64,000 nt of DNA, taken from the NCBI GenBank assembly GCA_002421425.1, contig DIJZ01000020.1, positions 15,762 through 79,761 on the forward strand, written 5' to 3'. The position numbers were made by a program, and so were the translations under genes. This document shows positions 8,475 to 17,626 of the stretch, one piece after another. Every line of letters starts with the position of its first letter. Positions within the stretch are counted from its first letter, which is position 1. This DNA is from Caldifarciminota bacterium UBA5631. GTDB lineage: Bacteria; Hydrothermota; Hydrothermia; UBA1063. Under the pieces are notes generated by a model, which saw only the letters and a program-made list of their open reading frames with translations, was not told where the DNA came from and searched no databases.

Positions 8475-9109
8475 AGGTATCACCATCAATTCTTGCATGT
8501 GATTTTTCAAAACTGAAAGAAGAGGTCAAAAGCGTGGAAGGTGCTGATTTTCTGCACCTCGATGTAATGGATGGCGTTTTTGTCCCGAACCTCACCTTCG
8601 GACCATTTATGGTTGAAGTAATAAATAAACTCACCAGTATTCCGCTGGAATCTCATCTAATGATTATAGATCCGCTGAAGTATATAGATGCTTTCGCTGA
8701 AGCAGGATCAGATACGATTATAGTCCATGTAGAATCACGCTCCGACATGATCAAGACCCTGAAAAAAATAAAAAGCAGGGGAATAAAGTCTGGAATTTGT
8801 TTAAATCCTGAGACTCCCTTGAGAACTCTCCTACCACTTTTTGAACTGGTGGATCTGGTTCTCGTGATGACCGTTAATCCGGGATTCTACGGTCAGAAAT
8901 TTATGCCCCAGGTCCTTCCAAAACTTGAAAAACTAAGGGAAATCAAAGAAAGTAAGAAATACAATTTTTTAATTGAAGTTGATGGTGGTATTAATGAAGA
9001 GACCGCAAAAATTGTAGCACCCTACGTGGACATTATTGTTTCTGGAGCCTTTATCTTCTCTTCAGAAAATAGGGAAGAGAAAATCAACTACTTGAAAAAA
9101 CTGTCGTGA
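8471..9109 (+). CDS. rpe: Ribulose-phosphate 3-epimerase
   Basis: 212 residues, a TIM barrel of standard length. SPSILACDF (residues 4-12), HLDVMDGVFVPNLTFGP (about 32-48) with the catalytic aspartate, SHLMI, MTVNPGFYGQKF and EVDGGIN (about 173-179) are all present, so all metal and phosphate ligands are kept. Interconverts ribulose 5-phosphate and xylulose 5-phosphate. The last codons contain the -35 and -10 boxes of the rpsP promoter. Confidence 0.96.
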   Translation: MKVSPSILACDFSKLKEEVKSVEGADFLHLDVMDGVFVPNLTFGPFMVEVINKLTSIPLESHLMIIDPLKYIDAFAEAGSDTIIVHVESRSDMIKTLKKIKSRGIKSGICLNPETPLRTLLPLFELVDLVLVMTVNPGFYGQKFMPQVLPKLEKLREIKESKKYNFLIEVDGGINEETAKIVAPYVDIIVSGAFIFSSENREEKINYLKKLS

Positions 9110-9120
9110 TAGGCTATAAT
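9092..9120 (+). promoter_or_regulatory. Promoter of the rpsP ribosomal operon
   Basis: TTGAAA (9092-9097), 17 bases, TATAAT (9115-9120), partly inside the end of rpe. The message has a short leader with a strong RBS (GAGGAGG) before the GTG start of rpsP. Confidence 0.8.
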
Positions 9121-9146
9121 ATTGCACAACGGAAGAGGAGGTAATT

Positions 9147-9398
9147 GTGGTAAAGGTCAGGCTACAGCGAATCGGGAAAAGCGGAAGAGCTATCTACAGA
9201 ATTGTTGTCCAGGAATCAAGGGTTCACAGAGATGGCAAAGTAATAGATGTGATCGGTCATTACGATCCTGTTAAAGACATAACGGAAGTAAATTGCGAAC
9301 TCCTTGAAAAGTGGCTTTCACAGGGGGCACAGATGACCCCCAGAGTCGCAAAACTCTACAAATTTTACAAAAAAACAAGGGAAATAGGTGTACAATAA
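9147..9398 (+). CDS. rpsP: 30S ribosomal protein S16
   Basis: 83 residues with a GTG start behind GAGGAGGTAATT. The N-terminus VKVRLQRIGKSGRAIYRIVV is the classic S16 opening, followed by IGHYDPV and a WLSQGAQMT segment near residues 54-62. First gene of the conserved rpsP-khpA-rimM-trmD-rplS run. Confidence 0.97.
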   Translation: MVKVRLQRIGKSGRAIYRIVVQESRVHRDGKVIDVIGHYDPVKDITEVNCELLEKWLSQGAQMTPRVAKLYKFYKKTREIGVQ

Positions 9399-9410
9399 GG
9401 AGGTATAAAG

Positions 9411-9650
9411 ATGGCTGAACTGAAAGAATTGCTCGAGTACATAGTAAAAGAACTCGTAGACACTCCGGACCACGTATCAGTAAAAGAGATACCCGGCGAA
9501 AAGACAGTGATATTCGAACTGAGAGTAGGCTCTGGCGACCTCGGAAAGGTAATTGGCCGTGAAGGAAGAACAGCAAAAGCCATTAGGCAGCTCATCCAGG
9601 CTGCTGCCATGAGGAGGGGCAAGAGGGCCCACATAGAGATCCTTGAATAA
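9411..9650 (+). CDS. khpA: KH-domain RNA-binding protein KhpA
   Basis: 79 residues, a single KH domain with the GXXG loop in KVIGREGRTAKAIR (about residues 46-59). A strong AAGGAGG site precedes the ATG. Proteins of this family (YlqC/KhpA) bind RNA, often with KhpB. Its place between rpsP and rimM matches Firmicutes, Thermotogae and related genomes. The stop codon overlaps the proposed TTG start of rimM by 8 bases. Confidence 0.93.
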   Translation: MAELKELLEYIVKELVDTPDHVSVKEIPGEKTVIFELRVGSGDLGKVIGREGRTAKAIRQLIQAAAMRRGKRAHIEILE

Positions 9651-10167
9651 AGAGAATCTCACTGTTGTAGGAAGAATAATAAAAGCCTTTGGACTTCGGG
9701 GTGAACTCAAGGTTCACCCCGAAGTGTTTTATGACCACTTTTTCAAATTCAAGCGCTTTATTGTTATAAGCCCGAGGGGCGGTGAAAAGGTCCTGAGGCC
9801 GCTGGAATTTCGCAGTGGTGCAGGGAAAACAATAATAGTGAAGTTCAAGGAAATTGACTCCCGCGAACTTGCTGAAAAACTTGGGGGGCTTGAACTTATG
9901 GTCCCCACTGATGAACTCCCCGAAACTGGTCCCAACGAGTTCTACGTGAAGGACCTTATTGGCTGTACCGTCTTATTCAATAATGAAGTGGTTGGAAAGG
10001 TAAAAGATTTTCTTTTCCAAGGATTTACAGGAAGTATTGTCGTTGAAACCAACGAGCAAAAGGAAGTTTTCGTTCCCTTCGTTCGACGGTTCGTGAAAGA
10101 AGTTAAGACAATGGAAAAGGAAATCTTTTTGGTTGATTTTGATGAACTTTCAAGCATAAATCCATGA
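9643..10167 (+). CDS. rimM: Ribosome maturation factor RimM
   Basis: 174 residues from a TTG start overlapping khpA. VGRIIKAFGLRGELKV (about residues 9-24) is the RimM N-terminal signature. The C-terminal PRC-barrel domain shows EFYVKDLIGCTV and FVPFVRRFVKEV. RimM binds S19 and assists 30S head assembly; S16, made from the same operon, is also an assembly protein. Codons 17-28 contain a perfect 14-bp hairpin (separate entry) that may lower expression of rimM and the genes behind it. Coupled to trmD by ATGA. Confidence 0.93.
   Translation: MNKENLTVVGRIIKAFGLRGELKVHPEVFYDHFFKFKRFIVISPRGGEKVLRPLEFRSGAGKTIIVKFKEIDSRELAEKLGGLELMVPTDELPETGPNEFYVKDLIGCTVLFNNEVVGKVKDFLFQGFTGSIVVETNEQKEVFVPFVRRFVKEVKTMEKEIFLVDFDELSSINP
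9693..9725 (+). other. Perfect 14-bp hairpin inside the rimM coding sequence
   Basis: ACTTCGGGGTGAAC (9693-9706) and GTTCACCCCGAAGT (9712-9725) are exact reverse complements around the 5-base loop TCAAG. It lies about 50 bases after the rimM start. There is no T-run, so it is not an intrinsic terminator. In the mRNA it would be a very stable structure just downstream of translation initiation. Confidence 0.8.
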
Positions 10168-10904
10168 AATTCAATATTATCACACTCTTTCCCGAAATCT
10201 TTAAGCCATACCTTGAAACTGGTCCTGTAAGAAAGGCCATCGAACTTGGTCAGATAAATGTTGAGACTTATAATCTCCGTGATTTCGCTCCTTCTCCAAA
10301 GGAAGTAGACGATTACCCATTTGGTGGATTCAGCGGTATGGTTCTTAAAATTGGCCCTATTCAGAAAGTATTGAACAGCATTAGTGATCCAGGCTTTGTA
10401 GTCCTTCCATCGCCTCAGGGTAAGATTCTCAATCAGAAAATTGTCGAGGATCTTGCAGAAAAAAATGTAATTACAGTTATCTGTGGAAGATACAAGGGTA
10501 TCGATGAAAGAATTATGAAATTCGTGGATTTAGAGCTCTCCTGTGGAGATTATATCCTCTCAGGAGGAGAAATTCTTGCCTTGATTCTCATCGATGCTAT
10601 TTCGCGCCTTAAAGAAGGAACACTTGGTGATAAGGATTCCTGTTTGACCGATTCTATCATTTCCAGTATACTTGATGCACCTTATTATACTCGCCCGAGA
10701 AGTTTTATGGGTGAAAAAATCCCTGAGGTTCTCGTATCAGGGGATCATGCGAAGGTAGCAAAATGGGCGAGAAAAGAGGCGTTAAGAAGAACGGTTTTAA
10801 AAAGGCCGGAACTTCTATATAGTGCAGATCTTACAAAAGAAGATGCGAAGATCTTAAAGGAAATTGAGGAGGAGGCTAAAAATGGCAGAAATCAGAGAGA
10901 TTGA
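10164..10904 (+). CDS. trmD: tRNA (guanine-N1)-methyltransferase TrmD
   Basis: 246 residues, usual length. The trefoil-knot SAM site is visible: LPSPQGK (about residues 83-89), [11 protein letters not shown] (about 111-121) and DYILSGGE (about 131-138). [19 protein letters not shown] leads into the C-terminal tRNA-binding helices. Methylates G37 of tRNAs with a G36 neighbour to prevent frameshifting. Its last 23 bases overlap the rplS start, and the RBS for rplS lies within this gene. Confidence 0.97.
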   Translation: MKFNIITLFPEIFKPYLETGPVRKAIELGQINVETYNLRDFAPSPKEVDDYPFGGFSGMVLKIGPIQKVLNSISDPGFVVLPSPQGKILNQKIVEDLAEKNVITVICGRYKGIDERIMKFVDLELSCGDYILSGGEILALILIDAISRLKEGTLGDKDSCLTDSIISSILDAPYYTRPRSFMGEKIPEVLVSGDHAKVAKWARKEALRRTVLKRPELLYSADLTKEDAKILKEIEEEAKNGRNQRD

Positions 10905-11253
10905 AAAAGAATTTATGAGGACTGACATTCCAGACTTTGGACCCGGTGACACTGTCAGGGTTCATGTGAAGATAAAGGAACTAAAAGAAGACCCAAAATC
11001 AAAACAGCTGGTAGAAAAGGTTAGAACCCAGCCCTTCGAAGGTGTTGTAATCAGAAGAAGGGGAAGTGGACTTTCAGAAACTTTCACTGTCAGAAAGGTT
11101 ACCCAGGGAGTAGGAATTGAGAAAGTTTTTCCTGTCCATTCGCCAGTCATTGAAAAGATCGAAGTTCTTAGAAAAGGAAAAGTTAGAAGGGCAAGGATTT
11201 ACTATCTAAGGGAAAGAAAAGGCAAGAAAGCAAGAATTCGTGAAAAGATTTGA
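10882..11253 (+). CDS. rplS: 50S ribosomal protein L19
   Basis: I choose the ATG at 10882 because GAGGAGGAGG sits 5-14 bases upstream; an in-frame TTG at 10864 is less likely. The product is about 123 residues: a [14 protein letters not shown] opening, [30 protein letters not shown] and a basic [14 protein letters not shown] tail, all diagnostic of L19. Last ribosomal gene of the operon; the downstream DUF192 gene overlaps it by 14 bases. Confidence 0.96.
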   Translation: MAEIREIEKEFMRTDIPDFGPGDTVRVHVKIKELKEDPKSKQLVEKVRTQPFEGVVIRRRGSGLSETFTVRKVTQGVGIEKVFPVHSPVIEKIEVLRKGKVRRARIYYLRERKGKKARIREKI

Positions 11254-11686
11254 GGTAATCTTTTTCCTTATTGTCTTTGCCTGCTGCTCCGGACCGAAGA
11301 AGATAAATATAGCAAAACCTCTAACTCAAATCAAGATTAAAAATAGGATTCTTTATGTCCGTATAGCTTCTTCTCCAGAGGAATGGGAAAAGGGATTAAT
11401 GTTCACTGAATCCCTTCCAGACTCCGAAGGGATGCTCTTTATTTTTCCTGAACCCAGAATAGCATCCTTCTGGATGAAAAACACCCCCATAGACCTTTCC
11501 ATCGCATACATTGACTCCTCTGGAATTATTCAGGAAATTCACGACCTAAAGGCATATAGCGAAGATCCAGCTATCTCAAAAAGCCTGGTCAAATATGCCC
11601 TTGAGGTAAATAAAGGATGGTTCACGGAAAACCAAATCCACATATTAGATACTGTAGAATTCCCTGAGGAATTTAAATCTCCCTGA
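11240..11686 (+). CDS. DUF192 (UPF0127) family lipoprotein
   Basis: 148 residues, GTG start overlapping rplS. A short hydrophobic N-terminus ends in VFACCSG, which fits a lipobox with the lipidated cysteine near residue 15 or 16. The DUF192 domain follows: [36 protein letters not shown] and a C-terminal ALEVNKGWF. The family is small, often secreted, and biochemically uncharacterised. Its link to the ribosomal operon is probably only read-through. Weak hairpin follows. Confidence 0.88.
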   Translation: MKRFEVIFFLIVFACCSGPKKINIAKPLTQIKIKNRILYVRIASSPEEWEKGLMFTESLPDSEGMLFIFPEPRIASFWMKNTPIDLSIAYIDSSGIIQEIHDLKAYSEDPAISKSLVKYALEVNKGWFTENQIHILDTVEFPEEFKSP

Positions 11687-11697
11687 AAGTCTTCAGG
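11682..11697. terminator. Weak hairpin between convergent DUF192 and lemA genes
   Basis: CCTGAA (11682-11687) pairs with TTCAGG (11692-11697) around a 4-base loop. A T-rich stretch follows on the plus strand, but there is no clean T-run. It overlaps the last codons of the DUF192 gene. A possible weak terminator only. Confidence 0.25.
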
Positions 11698-11714
11698 CGT
11701 AAATTCTTATATCT

Positions 11715-12269
11715 TTAGAACTGAACTCTTGGTGCTTCCCTCTCTCCAGGCTCTCCTATCTCGAAGAAAGTCTCCGCTTTAAAGCCAAACATTGAGGCTA
11801 CGATATTAGATGGGAACACCATGATTCTCGTGTTATAGTCTCTGACCACAGCGTTGTAATATCTTCTCGCACTCTGAATAGCCTCTTCAATGTTGGAAAG
11901 CTCCTGCTGAAGCATAATGAAGTTTTCGTTGGCTTTGAGATTGGGATAGTTTTCAACAACCGCAAAGAGCTGGCGCAGGGCCTGGGTCAACACATTCTCG
12001 GACTTCATCTTCTCATCTGGTCCCTGAGCTTGCACGGCCATTTGCCTTGCTTTAATTACGTTTTCAAGGGTTGTCCTTTCATGGGCGGCATAACCTTTAA
12101 CGGTTTCTACCAGGTTAGGAACCAGGTCATGTCTTTTCTTCAGCTGAACATCAATATCTGCAAAGGCATTCCTGACGAGAACTTTCAGTCGCACAAGGCT
12201 GTTGTAGATGGAAATGAATACTACGAGAAGAATTCCAATTATTAAAAGTGCTATTAGAAATCCGCTCAT
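11715..12269 (-). CDS. lemA: LemA family membrane protein
   Basis: 184 residues. One N-terminal membrane helix (about residues 4-22, LIALLIIGILLVVFISIYN) precedes the LemA helical domain: VRNAFADIDVQLKKRHDLVPNLV, a VIKAR segment, LSNIEEAIQSARRYYNAVVRDYN and FGF. LemA proteins are inner-membrane proteins of unclear function with an external helical bundle, sometimes co-occurring with TPM-domain proteins. Last gene of the pilus operon; it overlaps the gene before it by 4 bases, so it is probably only co-transcribed. Confidence 0.93.
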   Translation of the reverse strand: MSGFLIALLIIGILLVVFISIYNSLVRLKVLVRNAFADIDVQLKKRHDLVPNLVETVKGYAAHERTTLENVIKARQMAVQAQGPDEKMKSENVLTQALRQLFAVVENYPNLKANENFIMLQQELSNIEEAIQSARRYYNAVVRDYNTRIMVFPSNIVASMFGFKAETFFEIGEPGEREAPRVQF

Positions 12270-12628
12270 TTCAAAAATCCTTTCCTGAAATACACGGCGT
12301 CATCAAGGTTCCTCGCACCGTATATACCTACTTTCTCTTTCCCTCTGACCTCCATCCGGATGAAGACGTCTTCCCCAAATTGCGGTAAATCCTTAAAATT
12401 AAAACTTCTCTTGTCAACTTTCACAGGTCTTTCGTTTATGTACACGTAATTAGAATCACTGGAGACCCCCATAAACATACCGCTAACGGTATTAATGAGC
12501 GCCTCATGCTCCTCCTCGGTAAGTACGCTTTTCTGCAGAACCTTAGGCATTATAACACTCTGAGTAACCTCTATGCCGCCGGTCTGCCCAAAAATTATCA
12601 TTGAAAATATTATCGCGATCATATTCAA
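12266..12628 (-). CDS. Small exported protein of the pilus operon, function unknown
   Basis: 120 residues with a short hydrophobic N-terminus ending near FGQTGG, which suggests export. The rest is a mixed alpha/beta sequence with a repeated EV/VY pattern and no motif I recognise. It follows pilY1 by 6 bases with a good RBS (GGAGGTTTG) and overlaps lemA by 4 bases, so it belongs to the operon. A role in pilus or PilY1 function is only an inference from position. Confidence 0.7.
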   Translation of the reverse strand: MNMIAIIFSMIIFGQTGGIEVTQSVIMPKVLQKSVLTEEEHEALINTVSGMFMGVSSDSNYVYINERPVKVDKRSFNFKDLPQFGEDVFIRMEVRGKEKVGIYGARNLDDAVYFRKGFLK

Positions 12629-12634
12629 ACCTCC

Positions 12635-15600
12635 TTAAAAGTTTGCTGGTCTCCAGATTCTGGCACCACTTTTTGGACTGAAAGGAAGTTCCGTCTGAAT
12701 CTGAACAATTTCACCAGTAGCCGTTTGCACAAAGGCCGTAGCTTCCTGTCGAGAACCAATCTGAACTGCAGGGGATGCAGGCATACCTTCCACCTGAATT
12801 TTCGTGATCGCATATTGCTGCAGGTTCAATCCAAGAGGTGCATTAGAGGCGGCAGTACCAGTTTTGTAAAAGAGAACATATAGCCACCCCTGACCACCAA
12901 ATCCGCAGGGATCATCTACAACCTTGTATGTAGTGAAAAATACAGCGCCACCAAGAACCAGAGGAAAGTTTAGACTTTTCTCCCCGGCAGCCAGTTGAAT
13001 GTACCAGCCCTTATATTTCCGGTTCACTGAATCTACGAAGGCCGCATAGGAGAGATTCCCCATTCCCGGAATATTTTCTACCGTAACATTTCCCGAAGCT
13101 GTATCCGCTTTGACTCTTATGGCTGTGGCATTTAGAAAATCTGACAGGGAATGGCTTGGCGATGTTTGGCTTGTGTATCCGCCATTCCAATAGTTATCCC
13201 TAAAACCGATGAAATAATGGTTCAGGTTATCCGCCTCATCCTCGTCGGTGAAGTACTTTCCGCTTCCGAAGAAGACCCAGAGGTTTCCATACTCATCCAT
13301 TGAGACTGCAGACCCGGACGTAAGTGGCCTGTCAAGCCTTACTGCCATTGAAAGCTGCCAGTCATTAGGATTTATTTTGTTACCTGTAACAATTCTGTAA
13401 AGAGCACCTTTTTCATTTACAGTGTTGCCCTGCGTTTCAAAATAGGTTGTCGGAAGATAGATTACGTCACAACTATAATCAAGCCTGACGTCAACTGAAA
13501 CGGGGTTACCACAGAAGGCCCCAACAGTCTGATTTGAAGGGTAAGGAATCGTAATTTTTCTAAGAAGCTGACCAGTGGCAAGGTCAAGGATATAAAAATA
13601 TGCATTCTGATCAGAACTATGGCCAGTTGGAGTACTGGTGGTACCTGATCCAAATACAACAAACCACTTTTCCTGACCGCCCTCTATAACTTTCAGCACC
13701 GACGGATAAGATATCGTATATCCAAGATCTGGATCTGTGAACTCCCACAGAATTCTCGGGTTATCTGGGTTTGAAATGTCCAGCATAAAGTATGAAGACT
13801 TAAAAGTATTTATGCCAACAGTAATTGGAGTTCCACCAAACCTCATCCCTACGATGGCCACAGTACCCCAACCCTCAGGGTGGTCTCCATCATCAGCAAA
13901 GATCTTGACATCGGTTATCTTTGGCTTCAGATCAACGTAATACACGTGGCAGTACCGTGGGTCCCTAAGCCATTTGAGATGTGGTAAAAGGTTCATAGGA
14001 ATAACTGCCCAGAGCTCTTCTCCAAGATTCTTTCCCAGGCCTCTGAGCTCCCTTTGAGCAGTATCAAACACACCCGCATTGAAGGCATGGAGCATGCCGT
14101 CGTTTGCCCCAACTAATACAATATTTCGCCTGTCTTTCTTCTCGTTATAGAACTCTCTGTAGGAAACGTCATCATAGATCAAATCATATCTTTCTGTTGG
14201 TTTCCCAACAAAAGACGGCGTCGAATAAACTATATCACCAAGTTTCCAGACTTTGTTTGGCTCATAAAGTCTTGAACGCCATTCAGGATTATTGTATTCA
14301 ACACCTCTAATGTATTCAATCAAGGAATCCTTGAAGGCATCAGACCCCTGCAAATACTGTGAAAAGACAGTCCGGTTGGAAACTGTAAAGTCCACAAGAT
14401 TAAAGGTAGACCCACTTTTCACTACAGCTTTTATGTTTCTCCGAGCTGGGTCAGCGTTCAGAAGTCGAGTACCCGCGTTCCAGAGAAAGTTCAACTCCCA
14501 GATTCCTTTCTCGTCAACCTTGTAGATAGGAGTATCATTTTCCACATACCATCTCTCAGCCTTTGTTTCGTTCCCTTCAACCTTGAATTTTATTATGTAA
14601 TCATTATCAGTGAGTTTCGCATTACCGTCGGTATCTTCTCTCAAATTTCCGTATTTATCAACGAAGTAAGCGCCAAGCTGACCAATCCAGTTCAACTCAC
14701 CAAAAACAGTGTTGATGGAGGGCTGGAAGAAGGCCTGATACATAGTTCCCTCACCTTTTTGAGTTTGAGAAATGACCGATACAGCAGTAGCAGAACCTAC
14801 TCTTCTCATAATGTCGAGAATAGCGTTCATTATTGCTCTTTCTACTTCCCATCCGTCCTCAGCTTCATAGTAAGTATCAGGTACACCATCGCCGTTCTGG
14901 TCCCACTCTCTATCCAGATCCGGCCTTCTATTTCCATTGTAGTCGATAAAACCGCCATCCTTACAAGCTTCTCTTAAAAGGCCATGCCCTCTTCCAAAGA
15001 CATAGACACCGTACAGTGTAAGTTCCTGGGTACCAGCTATGCCTGCTCTAAGGTCATTGGTGTGCATCCAAAGAGCCACATCGTCAAGATAGTGTCCGTT
15101 GTAAGGATCAATACTGCCATCTATGTAAGAAGGTTCGTTTCCATCACCATCGTAGTCACCCACATACTGCTGAAGTTTAATGTCCCTATCCCTTGTAGCT
15201 TCACCATCGGTGAGCAGTAATACAAAGGACTTTCTGCACCAGTAGGTGCTATCCATCGGATCCCATTGCTTCCCTGTTTTATAATTTGTTTTATCAAAAT
15301 AAGGTGCCCTTTGCTGGAAATACCCTGCTGTTTCAAGAAGACACTCTGCCAGAGGTGTCCAGGTTTCCGGGCTTGTATTTTGTATTGCATTTACAAAGTC
15401 ACTCATCGAGGAATTGTCCTGATAATAGCTCGTCACGCTACCTGCATCATGGTCGTTTAAACCACTCACTTCCTGCCCTGACGCATTCATCTCCTTTCCA
15501 TTACCTTTATTGTTAAAGTTTATGAGCCAGAATCTCGCTGCATCATCATCCCATCTGCCGTCGGCATCTTTATCACCAAGCTTTTGAATTACACCTCGGG

Positions 15601-16213
15601 AGAAGGTTGAGTCAATCTCAACCTTATTTGTAGCGGAAGAGATCACCGTACTCCAGTTTTGGGTCCCTACCTGACGCCTTTCTATTGTAATATTATTTGT
15701 CTGTCCTGCAGTTCCCCATACATAAAATTCGTACTGATAATCAATTCCCCCCACTCTGAAAGTTGCATATTTTGTCCAATTACCTCTGGATTCACACTCA
15801 ATCGTATGAGCAAAACCGCGAACACTTCTGGCCAAAGCTTTACCGCCAACTAAAACCTTCTTGAGAACGCTCATTCTGGACATTATCGCCCAGTTCAGTA
15901 CGTTTCCTGGCCAATAGTTATAATAATCTGCAGGTTGATTTACAGGCTCCCAACCGTTGGAATACCGATAAACGGCGTTCGGATCAAAATATCCATAGTA
16001 ACTCCGAGATGGATCGTAATTATCATATGTGTTTGCAGACCAGTTCCAGTAGGCAGGATCCCCCATGGAACCGGAATTATCCATTATTACAAAGATATTG
16101 GGATTTACTTTCTGGGCTAAAAAGGGTGGAATGTTGCAGGGCATTCCAGCCTCCTGAGCCCATAGCCACGACATTCCTAACAATATAATTAACAGAATTT
16201 TTTTGTTTAACAT
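12635..16213 (-). CDS. pilY1: PilY1-like pilus tip/adhesin protein with vWA domain
   Basis: 1192 residues. A signal peptide (about 1-20) is followed by a von Willebrand A domain with the MIDAS motif DNSGSMG (D45) and LLLTDGEATRD further on. Two calcium-loop-like stretches occur, DYDGDGNEPS (about residue 353) and DQNGDGVPDT (about 438). The C-terminal half is the PilY1 beta-propeller: NIVLVGANDGMLHAFNAG, ELWAVIPMNLLPHL, YYVDLKPKITDVK and FVVFGSG. PilY1 proteins sit at the pilus tip, control retraction and adhesion, and are encoded with minor pilins, as here. Confidence 0.93.
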   Translation of the reverse strand: MLNKKILLIILLGMSWLWAQEAGMPCNIPPFLAQKVNPNIFVIMDNSGSMGDPAYWNWSANTYDNYDPSRSYYGYFDPNAVYRYSNGWEPVNQPADYYNYWPGNVLNWAIMSRMSVLKKVLVGGKALARSVRGFAHTIECESRGNWTKYATFRVGGIDYQYEFYVWGTAGQTNNITIERRQVGTQNWSTVISSATNKVEIDSTFSRGVIQKLGDKDADGRWDDDAARFWLINFNNKGNGKEMNASGQEVSGLNDHDAGSVTSYYQDNSSMSDFVNAIQNTSPETWTPLAECLLETAGYFQQRAPYFDKTNYKTGKQWDPMDSTYWCRKSFVLLLTDGEATRDRDIKLQQYVGDYDGDGNEPSYIDGSIDPYNGHYLDDVALWMHTNDLRAGIAGTQELTLYGVYVFGRGHGLLREACKDGGFIDYNGNRRPDLDREWDQNGDGVPDTYYEAEDGWEVERAIMNAILDIMRRVGSATAVSVISQTQKGEGTMYQAFFQPSINTVFGELNWIGQLGAYFVDKYGNLREDTDGNAKLTDNDYIIKFKVEGNETKAERWYVENDTPIYKVDEKGIWELNFLWNAGTRLLNADPARRNIKAVVKSGSTFNLVDFTVSNRTVFSQYLQGSDAFKDSLIEYIRGVEYNNPEWRSRLYEPNKVWKLGDIVYSTPSFVGKPTERYDLIYDDVSYREFYNEKKDRRNIVLVGANDGMLHAFNAGVFDTAQRELRGLGKNLGEELWAVIPMNLLPHLKWLRDPRYCHVYYVDLKPKITDVKIFADDGDHPEGWGTVAIVGMRFGGTPITVGINTFKSSYFMLDISNPDNPRILWEFTDPDLGYTISYPSVLKVIEGGQEKWFVVFGSGTTSTPTGHSSDQNAYFYILDLATGQLLRKITIPYPSNQTVGAFCGNPVSVDVRLDYSCDVIYLPTTYFETQGNTVNEKGALYRIVTGNKINPNDWQLSMAVRLDRPLTSGSAVSMDEYGNLWVFFGSGKYFTDEDEADNLNHYFIGFRDNYWNGGYTSQTSPSHSLSDFLNATAIRVKADTASGNVTVENIPGMGNLSYAAFVDSVNRKYKGWYIQLAAGEKSLNFPLVLGGAVFFTTYKVVDDPCGFGGQGWLYVLFYKTGTAASNAPLGLNLQQYAITKIQVEGMPASPAVQIGSRQEATAFVQTATGEIVQIQTELPFSPKSGARIWRPANF

Positions 16214-16232
16214 TTTGCACCCCTTTCCTAAT

Positions 16233-16682
16233 TTATTGTGCTATTACACCAATAACCCTTCTATATAGGACTTCAAGTTCAATTCTATCCTCAGGTCCAG
16301 CCTGGGCCCGAGAAAGAATCCCGTAGAATATCGCGGCACCGCCTCCACCCACTCCTCTACCCAATCCTTCATAAGCTGCTGCAAATTCTAGAGAACCTCC
16401 CTTCTCCGTTACCACAAAAAGCCTTTGAGGAGTTGCCACTACGTTTCTTCCCCCGATCTCCCGATTTATCGCATCCATTTGTCTCCCCTCATTCTCTGCA
16501 GCCCAGATCTCACTTACCGCCAGTTCAACCCCTCCCTCAGCAGCTTCGAAAGTAGTTAAAGCACGTCTTGAAATTCCGGTTATCTTCATGCCTCTCTGCA
16601 CCAGAACCGCTGTAATACCAGCTATAACTACAATAAATGCAGTCACAAGTATTACCGTAATTAAAGCAATTCCCTTTCTCAT
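16233..16682 (-). CDS. pilX: PilX-like minor pilin/pseudopilin
   Basis: 149 residues. Starts MRKGIALITVILVTAFIVV, the PilX N-terminal pattern with a short basic leader before a hydrophobic helix; the canonical glutamate at +5 is absent, as usual in PilX/GspK proteins. TTFEAAEGGVELAVSE continues the conserved amphipathic helix. It lies between pilW-like and pilY1 genes, the standard position for a minor pilin that primes assembly with PilY1. Overlaps the pilW-like gene by 4 bases. Confidence 0.85.
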   Translation of the reverse strand: MRKGIALITVILVTAFIVVIAGITAVLVQRGMKITGISRRALTTFEAAEGGVELAVSEIWAAENEGRQMDAINREIGGRNVVATPQRLFVVTEKGGSLEFAAAYEGLGRGVGGGGAAIFYGILSRAQAGPEDRIELEVLYRRVIGVIAQ

Positions 16683-17581
16683 CGCACATTCCTCACTTTT
16701 ACGTCTATGGAATAAAATCTTCTCCGCCTCATCTTTGCTTCTGTTCCGAGATTGTAGGTATGGTCCTCAACTGTGATCTGGTCTTGGGGGAACGTATATT
16801 CTCTGTCTATGTTTCCAACAAGAACGATATTGGGCCTTACGGTCTTTAGTAAGGAATTGAAATCTGCAATCCCCTGAGGATTCCATAGCCTTTCACCCGT
16901 GTTCTCTACACCATTCCTGTTAAAATCTACCCAGTACGCCAGCTGAAAGTCCTCAACCCCCGTTAGAAAAGGTTCATTGTTCCTGAATAATGTGTCATTT
17001 CGAAGCCAATAGATTACCTGCGCTACCTGTCCGCCAGGAACTGTATATACGAAGTTTCCTGCAGCAGTCTGGACATTTTGCGAAAGAGAAAGCCTGTAGG
17101 CTGGCAGGGTATTGTAGGTGAGAACCTCTCTATCTGTCACACGAACGGGCTGGGTAACTATAAGGTTCTTTTTATCGTCCATAACAATAACATAGTCATC
17201 CTTATGGATATCTACCCTGTCGTCACCCCACCTTCTCACAATAATCTCATTAGCGGCAAAGATATCAAGGGTATAACTCCACCTTGTGGTTCCACCAACC
17301 ACGAAGCCGGTGCTTCTAAGTATCAAAGAGTCTGGAGCATTGCTTTTGTTAATTCCGGCAACCGGGTTTACCGACGCCGGGACTCCATATCCAGCCATCA
17401 GAATATCCCACTTCATAATGTTAAAGGCCTGCTGAATGTCGGTTTGAAGCATCGAGATGCTCTGCTGTGTAGATGCAGTTCGGATCTGAGAACGGTATAC
17501 CACAAAAACACCCGTGAGCAAAACACTCAGGATACCTAATGCTACAATTATTTCAATTAGTGTAACTCCCCTTCTCTTCAT
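16679..17581 (-). CDS. pilW: PilW-like minor pilin
   Basis: 300 residues. Type III prepilin leader MKRRG|VTLIEIIVALGILSVL, with glutamate at +5 for assembly and a long hydrophobic helix. The large C-terminal globular part contains QQAFNIMKWDILMAGYG, typical of PilW/GspJ-like proteins, and ends KMRRRRFYSIDVKVRNVR. It would be cleaved and methylated by a PilD peptidase encoded elsewhere. Gene order fimT-pilV-pilW-pilX-pilY1 is the classic minor pilin cluster. Confidence 0.88.
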   Translation of the reverse strand: MKRRGVTLIEIIVALGILSVLLTGVFVVYRSQIRTASTQQSISMLQTDIQQAFNIMKWDILMAGYGVPASVNPVAGINKSNAPDSLILRSTGFVVGGTTRWSYTLDIFAANEIIVRRWGDDRVDIHKDDYVIVMDDKKNLIVTQPVRVTDREVLTYNTLPAYRLSLSQNVQTAAGNFVYTVPGGQVAQVIYWLRNDTLFRNNEPFLTGVEDFQLAYWVDFNRNGVENTGERLWNPQGIADFNSLLKTVRPNIVLVGNIDREYTFPQDQITVEDHTYNLGTEAKMRRRRFYSIDVKVRNVR

Positions 17582-17626
17582 GAGTTAAGAACTCCTTTTG
17601 CAGTGTAGCGCATATTTCAGGATCCC

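Noticed and set aside
12635..16213. PilY1 gene as a general vWA-domain surface protein
   Set aside because: The C-terminal half carries clear PilY1 propeller motifs and the gene lies directly after minor pilins.
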